A stretch of 64,000 bases of DNA from Daldinia sp. FL1419 (Eukaryota; Ascomycota; Sordariomycetes; Xylariales; Hypoxylaceae), in NCBI GenBank assembly GCA_025201765.1, contig MU623457.1, positions 54,088 through 118,087 of the forward strand. Reading direction: 5' to 3'. A program made the translations under genes and the position numbers. The notes beneath the pieces are model-generated. The model made no database searches. It worked only from the letters and a program-made list of their open reading frames with translations, and was not told the origin of the DNA. Every line of letters starts with the position of its first letter. The stretch's first letter is position 1. This document shows, piece by piece, positions 42,593-55,144 of this stretch.

Positions 42593-45031
42593 TCATTGAT
42601 ATATTCCACCCATCGGGTTCATGTCACCAAGATTATGGGACATCGACTGTTGCATATCAGGCCAGATAGTTCCATACTGGGCCAAGTTTGACGTTTGTTG
42701 CTCTGGCTGTCCGACCAACGCCGCCGTTGTTGGATCTAGCCCCATATTAAACGATGAATCCGCCGCTACATTTCCGGTCATGGTATTGACCATATAGGAG
42801 AAGTCTGCACCCATCCCGGCAGCCCATTGACCTTCGAAATTCGCGAATCCCTTCTGAACATTTGGGTCTATGTGGACGGGATTTCGAGGCTGGTGCTTGC
42901 CTTGGGCTATAATGCCCATTATTGCCGACTTGATGCGCTCAAACACGTCACGATATTTCCTAGCCGACGGGTAACGTTCTGTTACGATGTACAAAAGGAT
43001 CTGGCAGTCGGTCAATGAACCATCCACATTGATAAAGTTCGAAGGAGCTAGCCAGGCGCAATATATTAGAGTCAAGCCTACAGCATCGTCAGTGCATTTG
43101 ATTCCGCATGGGCGATGAATTGGGTTGCAAACTACCTGCTAGGAAGACGGATTGTATCGACAGGGCTGAGAATCCGATTGGAAAAGCGTGATGTAACCGT
43201 CGGTAATCCGTGATAATACCTATACAAGCATCTGCGCAAGTCTTCAAGTATTGCACATTAACTGGGTTTTTAGCGAGCTGTGGATATAAAAGGAATCTGA
43301 CGCAACGATAATAGTGAAGGGTATATAATTCGGTGCCCTCGTATGCGTCCTCTTGCCGGTGGACGTAGTGTGTTGTGTCGAAAGGGATAGCGGCCTTCCA
43401 CGCATTTAATCTTTCAAGAAAGGTATTTATAGTTGTATCGGATACGTCACTTGGTCTATCAACTCTGTAAATGTCATGTTGAATCTCCGACTCAATTTGT
43501 TTGAGCCTTGTCCGGTGGATGAAAGATGTTAGAGTATTAGGGGGGTTGACAGGAATATTGCTGATACGTGTCGCAGCTTGGCGGACAACCTCGTCGTCAA
43601 TAGTGTCTTCATTAATATCGAGAGGCAATTCCGCATCGATATCACGGTCCGATATACTGGGTGGGCGCCCAACTGCGATGGAGATATCCCGATCAAGGAA
43701 ATATGCCGTCCAAAATCGACGTTTATCCATTTCTCCCTCAACGCTAGGCTGCTGCCTTCGCTGCCGTCGATGTAATCCCAGTTCTATACACAATCTAACA
43801 GCAGCCCCAACATATGTCCAAGCACCCGGGTCTCGAGGAGCTCTCGTGCAATACAATGCCATGAGTAGCAAGTAGTCAATTGTCCGGGAATCACGGAGAC
43901 GAAGCATGGATTCCAACTCTTCAAAAGCAAGGTCATAGTGGTGGTCACTGAAAAAGTGACCCATTTCGCCAGCTGACTCTAGCCATCTCCCACTAACCGC
44001 ATATACGAGGTGCAAAATAGTTTGCTCATATTCATCTGTGAGGTTCTCCCTGTTGTTATGAAGCCTTACTACCTGGCTTGAATGTAACACAGGATATCTT
44101 GTAGCTATATGTCGGAAGTAACCGTGAAGCAGTCTCCCCGCCACCTGAGGGCTTAGAAAGGGGACCCCGATGACGTCGCCCGCATTTGTTGAATAAATGG
44201 ATTTTGGTGCTGGATCATCTTCGATTTGGACCATTGGTTCTTCAAGGGTACTGATTGAGGATCTCTGGCTATGTACAAAGGAACTGAGCACCCGTCCTAT
44301 GGTAATGTTGGACGATGCTCCAACATAATGACCGGAAGCAGAGAGAGATAGGTCTCTAACAGCTAGTAGGATATCGTTTGAGTCGTCCTGATCATCTCGT
44401 GGGGTTTGCTCGGGAACCAATGTTGGCATTTGGCTGTGTTGGTTAGCCGGTATCGCCGTTGTATTTTGAGACGACGTCGAGAGTCTCAAGCGCCCTAAAT
44501 GATCGTTCCCAATATTGCGGTGGCCGATAGACGTAAGATATGCTTCGAGCTCGGCGATACGATTCTCAAGGGCCTTTATATATATCTTCTTCTCGCCTGC
44601 CGCCGGGACAAGTGGGACGATATACACTGACGATGAATTAGATCACAGGCAAACTGACACGAGATGACCACATACCGCATTTTAGTGATAATCGAGCACA
44701 TGAGGCACATGCTGGTCGCTGACCGTCACACTATGATAAGATCGTGTTAGAGGAGACTCATTAGAAGGAGATGAGTTGACACTGTGAGTTATGATAATCT
44801 CCTTACTTTTTGCTTCCTAGTTTTACACCTTTGAACAAGTAGTCAGCAACTGATAGTAGTTCCACCCATAGCTATTCCTGACATAACTCACCTTTGGCAA
44901 GCTAAGGCAACACGCTCACGCTTAGCAGGTTTACGTTGTGCTGCCGGTTTGTTCGGAGCCGGAGCGGGTAGCGATGTCCCTTGGCTTATGCCATTTGTGT
45001 CCGGAGACCCACTGGGGTCAATCTGAGACAT
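42593..45031 (-). CDS. Zn2Cys6 transcription factor with fungal_trans domain
   Basis: Five exons: 45031-44892, 44828-44807, 44730-44676, 44626-43136 and 43077-42593 (730 aa). The binuclear zinc cluster appears only after splicing: Cys45-x2-Cys48-x6-Cys55-x6-Cys62-x2-Cys65-x6-Cys72, an exact C6 consensus, with its first four elements spread over exons 1-3 including a 22 bp microexon. A basic linker precedes it (KPAKRER). A coiled-coil dimerisation segment follows (IKALENRIAELEAYL). The large fungal_trans domain contains LLHGYFRHIATRYPVLH, AAVRLCIELGLHR and KRRFWTAYFLDRDISIAVGRPPSI. The C-terminus ends MGGIYQ with Gln/Met/Asn-rich activator-like sequence. Probably a pathway-specific activator; the neighbouring catabolic genes are the likely targets. 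Confidence 0.92.
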
Positions 45032-47563
45032 TTGCTGCCGTTGGCAAAGAAAGGGATACCGAATTAGATATACAGGGGCTTCGGGAAGGCTATCCTAAGA
45101 GTAATCAACTATGATAGCGTCAGAAACAAGGGGATGGCTGGTTGGAAGCGAAGCAAAGCCCCTATGACAACGGGACATGTACCTTCGATAGTCTAGCCAA
45201 GGATGTACAGCCACAATAGAGCCGGCTTAATAGAATTCCGAGCTTAACTCGATTCGTATGCGAGTTCTAGTGTTTCCATGAGACTTTGGATAGGCCCTGG
45301 AGCGAAGCAACCGAAGGCGGAAGTGTACTTACAAAGAACGTAAGCGTAATGGGGCTTGAAAACTGCAAGAACATCAAGAACTAGGCACAACCTTCTCGAA
45401 TTAGGAACCTCTTCCGATCCGAATTTCCTAAATCCCCCTTTCTCAGAGTTAGAAGTGGGAGTAAGCAAAAGCTAGTGGCTGGTAACGGCGAAGTGGCGCA
45501 TATAACTCTTATACATACAAGGAAAGTAATCGCGCGGGCTAGGTAAGAGGTAGACAATCAGGTACTTACTTTAGATACTGAGTATCGAATTCGATGTCGT
45601 TAAACGAAAATAAAAGGGGGGGAGAGGGGGGGGGGGGGGGGGGGGCAAAAAATGCTTCGAATTGTTCGGACTCGGAAGGTAAGGTACTTCTACCATAAAT
45701 TTGGCATCAGCAAGTGAAGAAATTTAACCAGATGTTCCAATAATTGCTAATCGATGACTGGAGGAATAGTCGTCCGTTACTTCGGAGACTTGTCGTATCC
45801 ATCTACTTCATGATATGTCTATAACTATGGGACCTATTCGTTGTCACTTTAAGCGACAGATTTAATACATTAAGTAAGTTGTCAGACCAGCAATGAGGTT
45901 GCCTTACTATCGGACTTATGAAGAACAGAAATGAGACCAGCACCGAGGTGCTTTAGGTGCCCTAGGGTGAATGAGTGAGCCGTGCACGAAAGATTGGACC
46001 CCAGATTTGAGAGTTTCCCTTGTAACTGGCGGAATATTCCACAAATTCATATGCCAATCCAAATCCAAGATCCTAGCAGCCCTACTTTACACGAGGGACG
46101 GACGTGTATCCGTATCTTCGCTAATGCAATCTGGCTGAACTGCTCATATACGACCAATTACTCCCCTATGGTAGTATCTTTACATTTTACTAATCAAAGG
46201 AAGTTGGGTATCTAGATAGGTGAGCTACCTAGGTAGCTATATAAGAGAAAATCTTACAATGCGACCCTGATACTCTTTGATTTTTAAACTGCCAACAGTC
46301 AATGATTGCCTGCTCAAGGTACCGAGGTGACGACCTAGTGATGCAATTCTTTCATGAGGATCTTCTATTTCACACTTATCCAAGATTAGACTAGTTGAAC
46401 AAAGAAAAACGCATGTCAGACAAATTTGAAGCCATAGCTTTACTTATCTTGTTTAAATCCGGGGACGGGTATCATAATTCCGGCTGCTACGGTACGTTGT
46501 GGATTCTCCATCCCCCCCGCAGACCTATACTGAACGTCTTATAGCGTCTATCATCCTACATATGTGCAACATGACAACGTGACTGCGATGAATGCATGGC
46601 ATTAGTCTGTATGTAAGGTAAGGAGATAGTCATGCAGTAGTCAGTCTCCCGTAATACTAGCAAACTGGGCATCCGTCTAAAACTTGAGCTGCTACCTAGA
46701 CGAAAACGGGGAGATACGGGAAGAGACGGTGAGATGCGGTGGAGTATAGCAATCCCTTACATTGCTTTTGTCGCGGTAAGGTTGTTTACCAGCTTTTCGA
46801 TAGGTACCTACTCCAAGATATCTGAATGTCTAGTCCCAGCTTAAAAAATAGAATTCGGGAATCATATCTGGTACCGTACCTTTGGTAAGGCAGGTTACCT
46901 ACCAACCATCCTTGTGCGGCTTTGCAGGACTGTACGATATTCGTCGGAACCTGACTCCCGCTAGTAGCAGTTTGGCAACCTGCGGATAACCCAAAACTGC
47001 TAACAAGGCGTGTTTTTTGCGCAATATTCCCCATTCTTGTCCGTTGGGTTCGTCCGTAGGTCACAGATATGCCAGGGAACTCGAGGGCAATAGGACTCCT
47101 CTGCTGCAACTTCGCGATGCTTTTTCTTCCTATTACGGTATCTATGAACTAGAGAGTGAGGACAGCCCTGTGCTTCTTTTCGGCAACTAGTCCGGTTCCT
47201 CGACTTTGGGGAGATGGTCTATTATCGAAGCCAAGCCCGCTCTAAGTAAGTATGAAGCGCTCTGTGCTAAAGCGTCCTATTGGAAACATCGCGACATCCT
47301 ACAGTCGAGGGTGAACGAGAGAGGTTTGTGATGTTTGTTATACTACCGTTTTCACGGGAACGCCGATAACTCACTACCTACCTGGGCACTCATCATACAT
47401 GCCTACCCATTAAATTGAAAGAAATATTATTTTTGACCACTTGCTAGCCCCCTTTTATACAATCGTGGGTTTTGGCACGATCTAGGGAAACTCTGTTTCC
47501 TGTCTTTCCCAAAAATTCCTTTCGAACAAATTCCCAACACAGAGGAGGGCAACAAGTTCAACT
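45032..47563. other. Long intergenic region with poly-G tract
   Basis: This 2.5 kb lies between the divergent regulator and the salicylate-hydroxylase-like gene and probably holds their control elements. A G7AGAG20 tract is at 45616-45645. TAGGTA words are at 46207-46234. No open frame longer than 107 codons exists and none shows a domain. Confidence 0.5.
45616..45645. repeat. Poly-G tract
   Basis: A G7 run, then AGA, then G20 (45626-45645). It lies in the intergenic region upstream of the Zn2Cys6 regulator gene. Confidence 0.85.
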
Positions 47564-48922
47564 ATGGAGGCAACGGCCTCAACCTCTCCCACCATTACTA
47601 TTATCGGCGCCGGTATAGGTGGATTGGCCCTTGCCATCGGATTGATAAAGCGTAACGTCTCGGTTACCATCTATGAAGCTGCGGAACAATTCTCCATGGC
47701 GGGCGCTGGCATTGGCTTAGGTCCAAACTCCTTAGACGCCATGGACGTGATTGACCCGAGATTTCGAGAGCGGTACGAAAAAGTGAAGACTCAAAACGAA
47801 AAGCCGGATTTCGAGCATAGCGTCTTCGATGCATTGTATGCCGAAGAGGGCTTCGGTGAAAAGAGGGGATGGACCAGGGGTCTCATCGGTGCCCCTTACT
47901 TTACACGAAGTAGTGCCCATCGTCGAGACTTGTTGGATATCATGGAAAGCTTCGTTCCCGAAGGAGTCGTCAAGTTTGGCAAGCGGGCATCTCTGGTTGA
48001 ACAAGTGGATGATAAGGTCCTGATAAGGTTTCAGGATGGCACAGTTGAGGTATCCGACGCGGTTGTAGGCTGCGACGGAGTGAAGGGGATAACCCGTCGG
48101 ACCGTTTTAGGGAATACCTCACCAGAAGAAGTCCAGCCGACGTTTTGTGGTATGTATATCTATAGAGGCATCATACCCATACAAGAAGCGAAGAAAATAT
48201 TGGGAAATCATGCCGGGGACGCCAAGTTCTTTATGGCCAAGGGGAAGGGCGTGGCTATCTACCCGATTTCTCAAGGAAAGGAAGAAAATTTCGTATTCTT
48301 CGTGTCAAAGCCAAGTCCTTGGATTGATGGAGATAACGCGATACCTTGTACGAAGGAGGAGATGCTGAAAGATCTAGAGGGGTTCGACGATAGACTACTA
48401 AAGCTCCTTGATTACGCCAGGCCCCTAAAATGGCCGACATGGCACCATCCTGAGACATCTACGTTCTACAAAGGACGGGTGTGCTTATTAGGCGACGTTG
48501 CGCATGCCTGCAGCCCTCACCAAGCTGCTGGGGCCGGACAGGGATTAGAGGATGCTGCCGTGCTCTCTCATTTGCTTGCTTTGGTCAAGCTACCTGACGA
48601 GATCGAGGCTGCATTCCAGGTATATGATGCGATTAGACGGCCTCGGGCGCAGAAGGTCGTTCTAACGAGTGCCGAAGCTGGGCAAATATACACATGGCAA
48701 GCCCCGATGATTCAGGATGACATGTATAAGATTGTTGAAAACGCGAATCAGAGGCTGCACTGGATTTGGCAACACGACCTCGAGGCGGATATTAAAAAGG
48801 CAGAACATGACTTTCACGGGCTAGTACGGAGGTGGTCGGACGTATCGCAAAGCAACGACGCAACTGTAGCAATCGTGAGACGTGTGGGTTTAGGTGCTTC
48901 TAATGCCGTTCGGTGTACGTAA
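47564..48922 (+). CDS. FAD monooxygenase, salicylate-hydroxylase-like
   Basis: Single exon, 452 aa. Group A flavoprotein hydroxylase: GxGxxG at residues 15-20 (GAGIGG) at the N-terminus, the DG motif in VGCDGVKG near residue 170, and the GD motif in LLGDVAHACSPHQAAGAGQGLEDA binding FAD. Closest family by eye is salicylate 1-hydroxylase, which decarboxylates and hydroxylates salicylate to catechol using NADH or NADPH; related fungal members act on other aromatic acids. The start ATG is the first in frame and gives the expected 14-residue lead before the Rossmann motif. No targeting signal. It sits 2.5 kb from the Zn2Cys6 regulator and 1.8 kb before an ACS-type transporter, supporting a catabolic role. 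Confidence 0.9.
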   Translation: MEATASTSPTITIIGAGIGGLALAIGLIKRNVSVTIYEAAEQFSMAGAGIGLGPNSLDAMDVIDPRFRERYEKVKTQNEKPDFEHSVFDALYAEEGFGEKRGWTRGLIGAPYFTRSSAHRRDLLDIMESFVPEGVVKFGKRASLVEQVDDKVLIRFQDGTVEVSDAVVGCDGVKGITRRTVLGNTSPEEVQPTFCGMYIYRGIIPIQEAKKILGNHAGDAKFFMAKGKGVAIYPISQGKEENFVFFVSKPSPWIDGDNAIPCTKEEMLKDLEGFDDRLLKLLDYARPLKWPTWHHPETSTFYKGRVCLLGDVAHACSPHQAAGAGQGLEDAAVLSHLLALVKLPDEIEAAFQVYDAIRRPRAQKVVLTSAEAGQIYTWQAPMIQDDMYKIVENANQRLHWIWQHDLEADIKKAEHDFHGLVRRWSDVSQSNDATVAIVRRVGLGASNAVRCT

Positions 48923-50696
48923 CCATTAGAGCATTCTCATAGGCACGATAGTCCATATATTCTCTAATCTAAATGGTATCTTCATCTCGTTTATTCGGTG
49001 CCTGGGATATGATTACCCAAACATATCTCCCTAGGTAGCTATCACGCGAGACATATAATTTCTTTTTTTTCGCCTCATTCCATCCACGTTCTCTTCTAGA
49101 TTCACACCTCTAGTCCCTCTCGGGAAATATGATATCTGATCAAATTATCGCACTAAGATTATGTTGTGATGCATCTACGTTTGCTCGCGGCGCATTAAGC
49201 AATAACCTATTACCTATTTTGCCTACTGTAGAAGTACGTGGGCTCCAACGTAGAAGACATATAGAAAGAATGCTGCGTTTAGAAGAAACTTCTAGCAGCT
49301 CGTGAGTTTAGATAAATACCTCCTACGTATTGCTTTAACGGTTTTCGACAACGTCCGCTTCATGATAATCCTGCGAATATGCTTTTTAAGACATCGAAGC
49401 CTCGGCTCCGTTGATTCGATGGAACGGTTACCGGCCGATCTTACACAAGTTCCATCCAAGTCGATCTTGGACCCGGTCGTCTGGATAACTGGGTCAGATG
49501 CGCAAATGCGGCACGGATCACTCAAATAACTTCATGCCTTCGGCTGGATTGTCCTGTAATTTTAATATGCTGACCCGCGGGCTGGGAAAGGAAAATCGAA
49601 GCGGACGGCAGGAATGTCATTGCTTATTATTAGGTAGGCATATTGGGTATTAGTGGCTTGCTGCTCACCGCAAGGAGAATCGAGATACTGACGTAGCACA
49701 CAGTCGAAGTCATCATAAGAACCCCATTGAAAATCATTTCTAATATATATACAAAGCATATCGACTTACTATGGTTCTTCCATGAAGCCTTTAGCTCGTA
49801 ATGTGCCTCCTATGCTACTCGTCGAGATGTACAATGTCTAAATCCTCAGCTAGAGAGATACGGTGGGATGTATGGATTATTAAAGTACATCTCATACATT
49901 AAGAGGTACGCAAACTGTTTTCCTACTGCCGAGCCGATCTAGAATCTTGGCTCTGTCAAAAAGGAATTCGCTAATAACCAGGGCTGCAGCATACTACCGG
50001 GATATCTAGGGGGAGCATGCGCTCTGGCGCTGTGCTTTTCACGGTAAGTCCTCTTAAATCCCGCTCCCCACTGAAAAAGCATTAGCGGATGGTTGCTGGG
50101 CTGACCTATTCCATGTTCAGAGCTGTCGGGGCTGCTTGGGGTAGTGGACTGTGATGGAATCCTCAAGTCGTCTCTACCTACGCTATCTAACGGTCGACCG
50201 ATGTTATTAAGCTGTATATTATATATGACCCTTATTACTTATATTAAAACTCTGTAAAATGGCTCCATTCAGAATACCCAATGGAAGTCAATCGGAATAT
50301 TATCATCATGTCTAAACGTGCCAAATATGAACGAGCTTAGCCTGCCGTCGATGACGGGGATGTCCCAGGTAGGGTAATTAATTCTTACTACCGTATCTCC
50401 GTATCTCCGTATCTCCTGGCAGTGCTGCATCATACCTTAGGCGCATATCAAATGCCGGGCACGCTCAGGCGGGTAGGGAGGTACTTACATAGGGTGGTAC
50501 ATATCGCGGAGTGTTACACTTCGGATCGAAATTTATCTCTATCCCATAAGAGACCTAGAGATAGAAACACGGAAATATGTTCCTCTTCTGCTTATATTTC
50601 CTTACTTCCTTGCTTCGCCTCCGCCGTACAGTCTTCGCATCTAAGCTGCCCTCGGCTCGTTCGTTAGGACCGCCGTGTCGCCTTTAGGTTCGGGCA
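48923..50696. other. Intergenic, no gene seen
   Basis: This 1.77 kb lies between two tandem plus-strand genes. Open frames are short. A threefold CCGTATCTCC-type repeat is at about 50391-50417. The last part should carry the transporter promoter. Confidence 0.45.
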
Positions 50697-52261
50697 ATGG
50701 CCGCAACTTCCACTCCCATTCCCCATGAGGACCGCAAGCTAGATCGTAGAGATGGATCGACAGATAGGGAAGCCGGTGTTCTTGTTACAGAAGAAGAGCA
50801 TGAACTCGACCGTGCCATTCGATGGAAGCGAGATGTGGTAATCATACCAATCATGGGTATCCTATATATGTTGTTATTTCTAGATCGGACGAATATAGCG
50901 AATGCGCGGAGTCTGGGTATCGGACAGCCAAATGGGTTAGAAATGTCCTTAAGCATGCCCTCCGACGGATATAACACGGCGTTGTGGATATTTTATATCC
51001 CTTTCGTCTTAGCTGAAGTCCCCGCGAATTTGATTCTGAACCTGAATAGGATACGTCCTGGTCTTTTCCTCGGTGGACAAGCTTTCCTCTTAGGTCAGTC
51101 ATAACCCATTCCCTAGCTCCTTGCTCCCGCCACGCTCTACTTGATACTAACCAGTACGTAGGTGTTCTCGGTATATGCCAAGGCCTGACAGAGAGCTACG
51201 CCGGATTTCTCGTAGTCCGTTTTCTACTAGGTGTCTTCGAATCTGCTCTTCCGGCTGGGGCGACTTATATGATATCGATGTATTACACGAGACGCGAGGC
51301 AGCTGTCCGCTTTGCCTGGTTCTTCAATTTTGCTGTCGCGGGCCCGCTGTTCTCAGGACTCTTAGCTTACGCCCTCCAAAATCTCGACGGCGTCGGGGGT
51401 TACGAAGGCTGGCGATGGATATTTATTGTCGAAGGGCTGATGACATGTTTTGTCTCCGTTTTTGTTATCGGTCTATGTCCTAACTTCCCCCAGTTCGCTC
51501 AATCCTGGTTTCTTTCAGTCGGGGAACGTGATTGCCTGATAAAAACTCTGGAGGCATCTCGCGGTGATGAAGCTGAAGGCTCAGTTGCGGATAGTGTTTC
51601 TATCTGGAAGATCCTTGTCGATTGGAGAATCCACCTCCTAACGCTGTGCTTCTTCTGTGTCGATATTACGGCATCCTCTATGGCCTCTTTCTCGCCCACG
51701 ATTCTTACCGAGCTTGGCTGGATGGCAACTACTGCACAACTTATGACGATGCCCATCTGGGCAACAGGTATCGTTTTTTCTTTTGCTGTCTCGTGGCTTG
51801 CCTCTCATGTCAATATACGGGCACCCTTCCTTCTCATTTCTACTTGCTTGCAAGTTATCGGATGGGCTATTATGGTAGCTTATGTTCCAAAAGCTGGTGT
51901 GCGATATCTAGCACTCTTCTTTATGGCTGCAGGTACTTTCCCGCAGATGCCTCTTCTAATGGGATGGCTCAGTGCCAATTTGCGTGGCCGCAGGTATCTC
52001 GCCGTTGGCATGGCTTGGATGGTAGGGTTTGGCAACTGCGCCAATTTCGTGAGCTCCAACGTCTTTATAACTATTGAGCGCCCGCGATACCCTACTGGTT
52101 ATACCACCGGTCTTGTCTTTACGGTGGTAGGTTTCGTGCTGACATGTGTCGCGTCTGCGCTGTTAATCCTAGGTAACAGAAGGCGGGATAAGGCTCGTGC
52201 GCAAATGACGGACAATCAGCGCCAAGATTACGACGAATTACATTTTAGATTTGTGTATTAA
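50697..52261 (+). CDS. MFS transporter, allantoate permease/ACS family
   Basis: Two exons: 50697-51093 and 51162-52261 (498 aa; 68 bp intron). The N-terminal cytosolic region is charged; the first helix reads KRDVVIIPIMGILYMLLFLDRTNIANAR, characteristic of the anion:cation symporter (Dal5/nicotinic acid/allantoate) group. Further family features: NTALWIFYIPFVLAEVPANLIL and GICQGLTESYAGFLVVRFLLGVFESALPAGATYMISMYYTRREAAVRFAWFF-type sequence after splicing. Twelve helices are expected. Members import small organic anions such as allantoate, nicotinate and aromatic acids. It lies between two aromatic-hydroxylase-like genes, so an aromatic acid is a likely substrate, but this is inference. Confidence 0.92.
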
Positions 52262-52728
52262 AATTACGCGAAGCGAATCATCTAGGTTAGATATCCGGCC
52301 CTCCGGGTTAAGGGTGCTTGCAGGTATAGGTAGTTACGGGTAACCCCATGTCGTAATGCAGACACTCCATTGCGGTTCGACGAGAACCAACAAGCATCAT
52401 ATGAGCCATATTAGATCCTACTAGCCTAGGTACCTATGAATAGAATCGTCGCAGTACACACGGCATATCAGAATACGGGGATGTCGTGAAAGATATCCTC
52501 AGTAATACAATTATGTTAATTATGAAAGGAGTGTGCTAATCAAGACTCATAGAAAAATACAAGTATCGCATGTTCCGCTAACCTCGCAGTTGCCCTTAGT
52601 GTGTTCCATTAGATTTCTCGATCCCTGGCGTCATGCCATACCAGCCTATTCAGATACCAGATATATAAGTAAACAATAGAAGTCTTTCTGTATGCGACCT
52701 ACCAAGATAGGTATATATACCACAACGA
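52262..52728. other. Convergent intergenic region
   Basis: The 3' regions of the transporter and the phenol monooxygenase genes meet here. TAGGTA-type words are at 52424-52436 and about 52712-52740. No gene was seen. Confidence 0.45.
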
Positions 52729-55144
52729 CTAGGTAGGTACCTGCGTATGAGGAGTAAGTATGAGACACCCCTCGAAATATCGCTGTAGCTCATCGAAGTC
52801 GTCAAGATCACCGACCCAGCCGACGTATTGGTCCGGCCTCACCGCCACAACACACCCTCGCTCCTTATCCACTCCGTAGTTCCCATAAGCATCTCCAAAG
52901 CCTTCATGGTAACTCACGTCGTCCACGAATACCTTTTCGTAATCCCAACCAGTACGGGGATTAAAGGGGTGAAGGATCTCGGGGAAATCTTGTATCAAGT
53001 CTGTTTTGGTCCTCTTAGCAGAGTGTATTGTTAACACTTCGATGACTGAGTCTAACGGCGGACTTGTAGGGTTAAAAGTGCGGAAAAAGCTATTCGGTGC
53101 ACCCAAAGCTTCGCAGAAATTTTCCACTCGCTTCTTCTGCGGAGGGCTCAAAATATTTCCCGCGAAGAGGACCACGCGGAATTGACCGTTAGACTTGAGC
53201 CTCTCTTGAAAATGGCAAGGCCGGGCATCGGACTGGTTAACTACCTGGAAGCTGTTGAAGCGCATTCCAACTGGGAGGCCCTTAGCCAGAGCCTGCTTGC
53301 TCGCGAAACCATCGGCCGAGATGCTTGGAGATGCCGTATGGTTTATCTCACCCATCTCTACCTTGTCTATGGGTTTCGTGACGAGATTACTAGGTCCATA
53401 GTTGATACTGAGACCTGATGCAAATAGATTGCCCTTTAGGAAGGCTTCTTTGAACTCGTCCATGTTAACACCCTCGGCATCCATGATGTCTTTAGCCGGT
53501 CTTCCGGAAAATAGCCTGCTGAACCGATGATCAAAGTCAATAAGGTCGCGAGCTATTCTACGCCTCTCAGTTTGGTAGGTGCTCAAGATACTAGGCTTCG
53601 CAATGCCTTTCGCGACCAAAGCCACCTTCCAGCCAAGGTTATAAGTGTCGTGCATAGAAACATTCATGCCCTGGCCCGCCTTCGGGGAGTGCGTATGAAC
53701 AGCATCTCCGGCGAGAAAAACGCGTTCATGGGCGTCGAATTGCGTACCAACTCTTTGTCCGATCTAAGAGTAAAAGAAAAGGGTCAGTACACATCATGTT
53801 TTCAACGCAAGATCAACTTGGAAATCAGCAACCATACCTGATACGCAGTCCACCAGTCGCAATATTCGTAGTCAATCTGGTAGGGGTCAAGGATTTTCTT
53901 GGCGGCATTCAAAATGATATCGGGGTTAATCTTGGACCTGTCTGCACGACCGGAAGCGTCCGGAGTTACCTCCTTCAACTGGATATAAAGTCGGACCAAT
54001 TTATCTTCGCGAGGAATCACCATTAAGCTACCATTTTCAGCCGAATGGATTGCGCATCGCATTCGGATATCAGCTAAGTCCAGTGCATTAGTACTGACAA
54101 GTCAAGTCAAATAGGGGCACGGTATGTATTTGGTACTTACGGAAATCGGTGATAGGGATGATATCAAGAACACCCCATATGAAGTCAGTTGCCTCACCCT
54201 GCAACTCAAACCCTAAAGTACGACGAGTCCAACTGCGCGCACCATCGCACCCGATTACATACTTGGCGTGCACTACTTCTTCCGTTCCGGGCCTTGACTT
54301 GCTCTTCCGAATCAAATCATCCTCGTCATCTTCACGTACGAGGTTGCTTCGGAAGAGACCGTCCGGAATTTTACTTCCGTTAGCCTGCTGCTCCGGTGTA
54401 GCTTCTTCGTCGGTGAGATGGCGTAGCTTTACAGTAACCGGGTGCGAGGACTGATCCTTGATTTTCGATTCATCGATCTCTAGAGACTCCGGAAGAATTC
54501 CGCGTTCTACTTTGATCGTATCCTTGGAGTATTTCTTGATGTTGTCCAGAAAAAAGCGTTCAATACGTCCCTGATGTAAAGTAATCTGCTGAAATCGAGA
54601 AAGCCCTACGATCGTATCTGGAATTCGGTCCGAACGGCGAATGACGCCGTCAGATCCGGGGTTCTAAGTACAGTGTTAGAGATGGCCGCGTACCCCTATA
54701 GAGTATGGACTGTAAAACTCACCCACATGCATATCTATCGAAAACACGGTTAGTAAACAGTTTCACATTTCATCTGGAGTTGTTACCTCTATCATATGAT
54801 TCGCTTCCTTCCATGCCCTGTCTGCGAAACCAAGACTATCAAATATCTCTAGACTGCGGCATTGGAGCCCATCTGCCTGTCCACAGAAGATCTTGGTACC
54901 CCTTTTATCGACGATCCGGGTGGTCACACCGCAGTGTGCCATCCAGCAAGCGGCCATCAACCTATATTACGACGAGTGTAAGTATGAAGAAAACCAAATC
55001 CAAGGAAAGGGCCGTGTAACCCACCCCGCTGGTCCAGCGCCGATGATAAGTCTAGTAGCAGGTTAGTATTACGAATCTTGAAGTATAAAGTGTATCAACG
55101 TACACGTCGACATTCGACTCAAGCAGACTTTCGTTGTCAGACAT
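52729..55144 (-). CDS. Phenol 2-monooxygenase-like flavoprotein
   Basis: Seven exons: 55144-55104, 55051-55025, 54961-54787, 54734-54723, 54663-54141, 54073-53838 and 53763-52729 (682 aa). Group A FAD monooxygenase that ortho-hydroxylates phenolic substrates to catechols with NADPH. The FAD motif GAGPAG (residues 18-23) is contributed by a 27 bp exon, and a 12 bp exon adds ICMW before NPGSDG. Other landmarks: the DG motif (IGCDGARSWTRR), DFPDIRMRCAIHS followed by VIPREDKLVRLYIQL, and the GD motif GDAVHTHSPKAGQGMN at the start of exon 7. The C-terminal third is the thioredoxin-like phenol hydroxylase dimerisation domain (FRVVLFAGN). All joins keep frame. Cytosolic or peroxisomal; no membrane segment. 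The neighbours suggest co-function with the salicylate-hydroxylase-like enzyme and the transporter. Confidence 0.93.

Noticed and set aside
43501..43875. 124-codon plus-strand frame over the regulator gene
   Set aside because: Antisense of the fungal_trans domain; no independent support.
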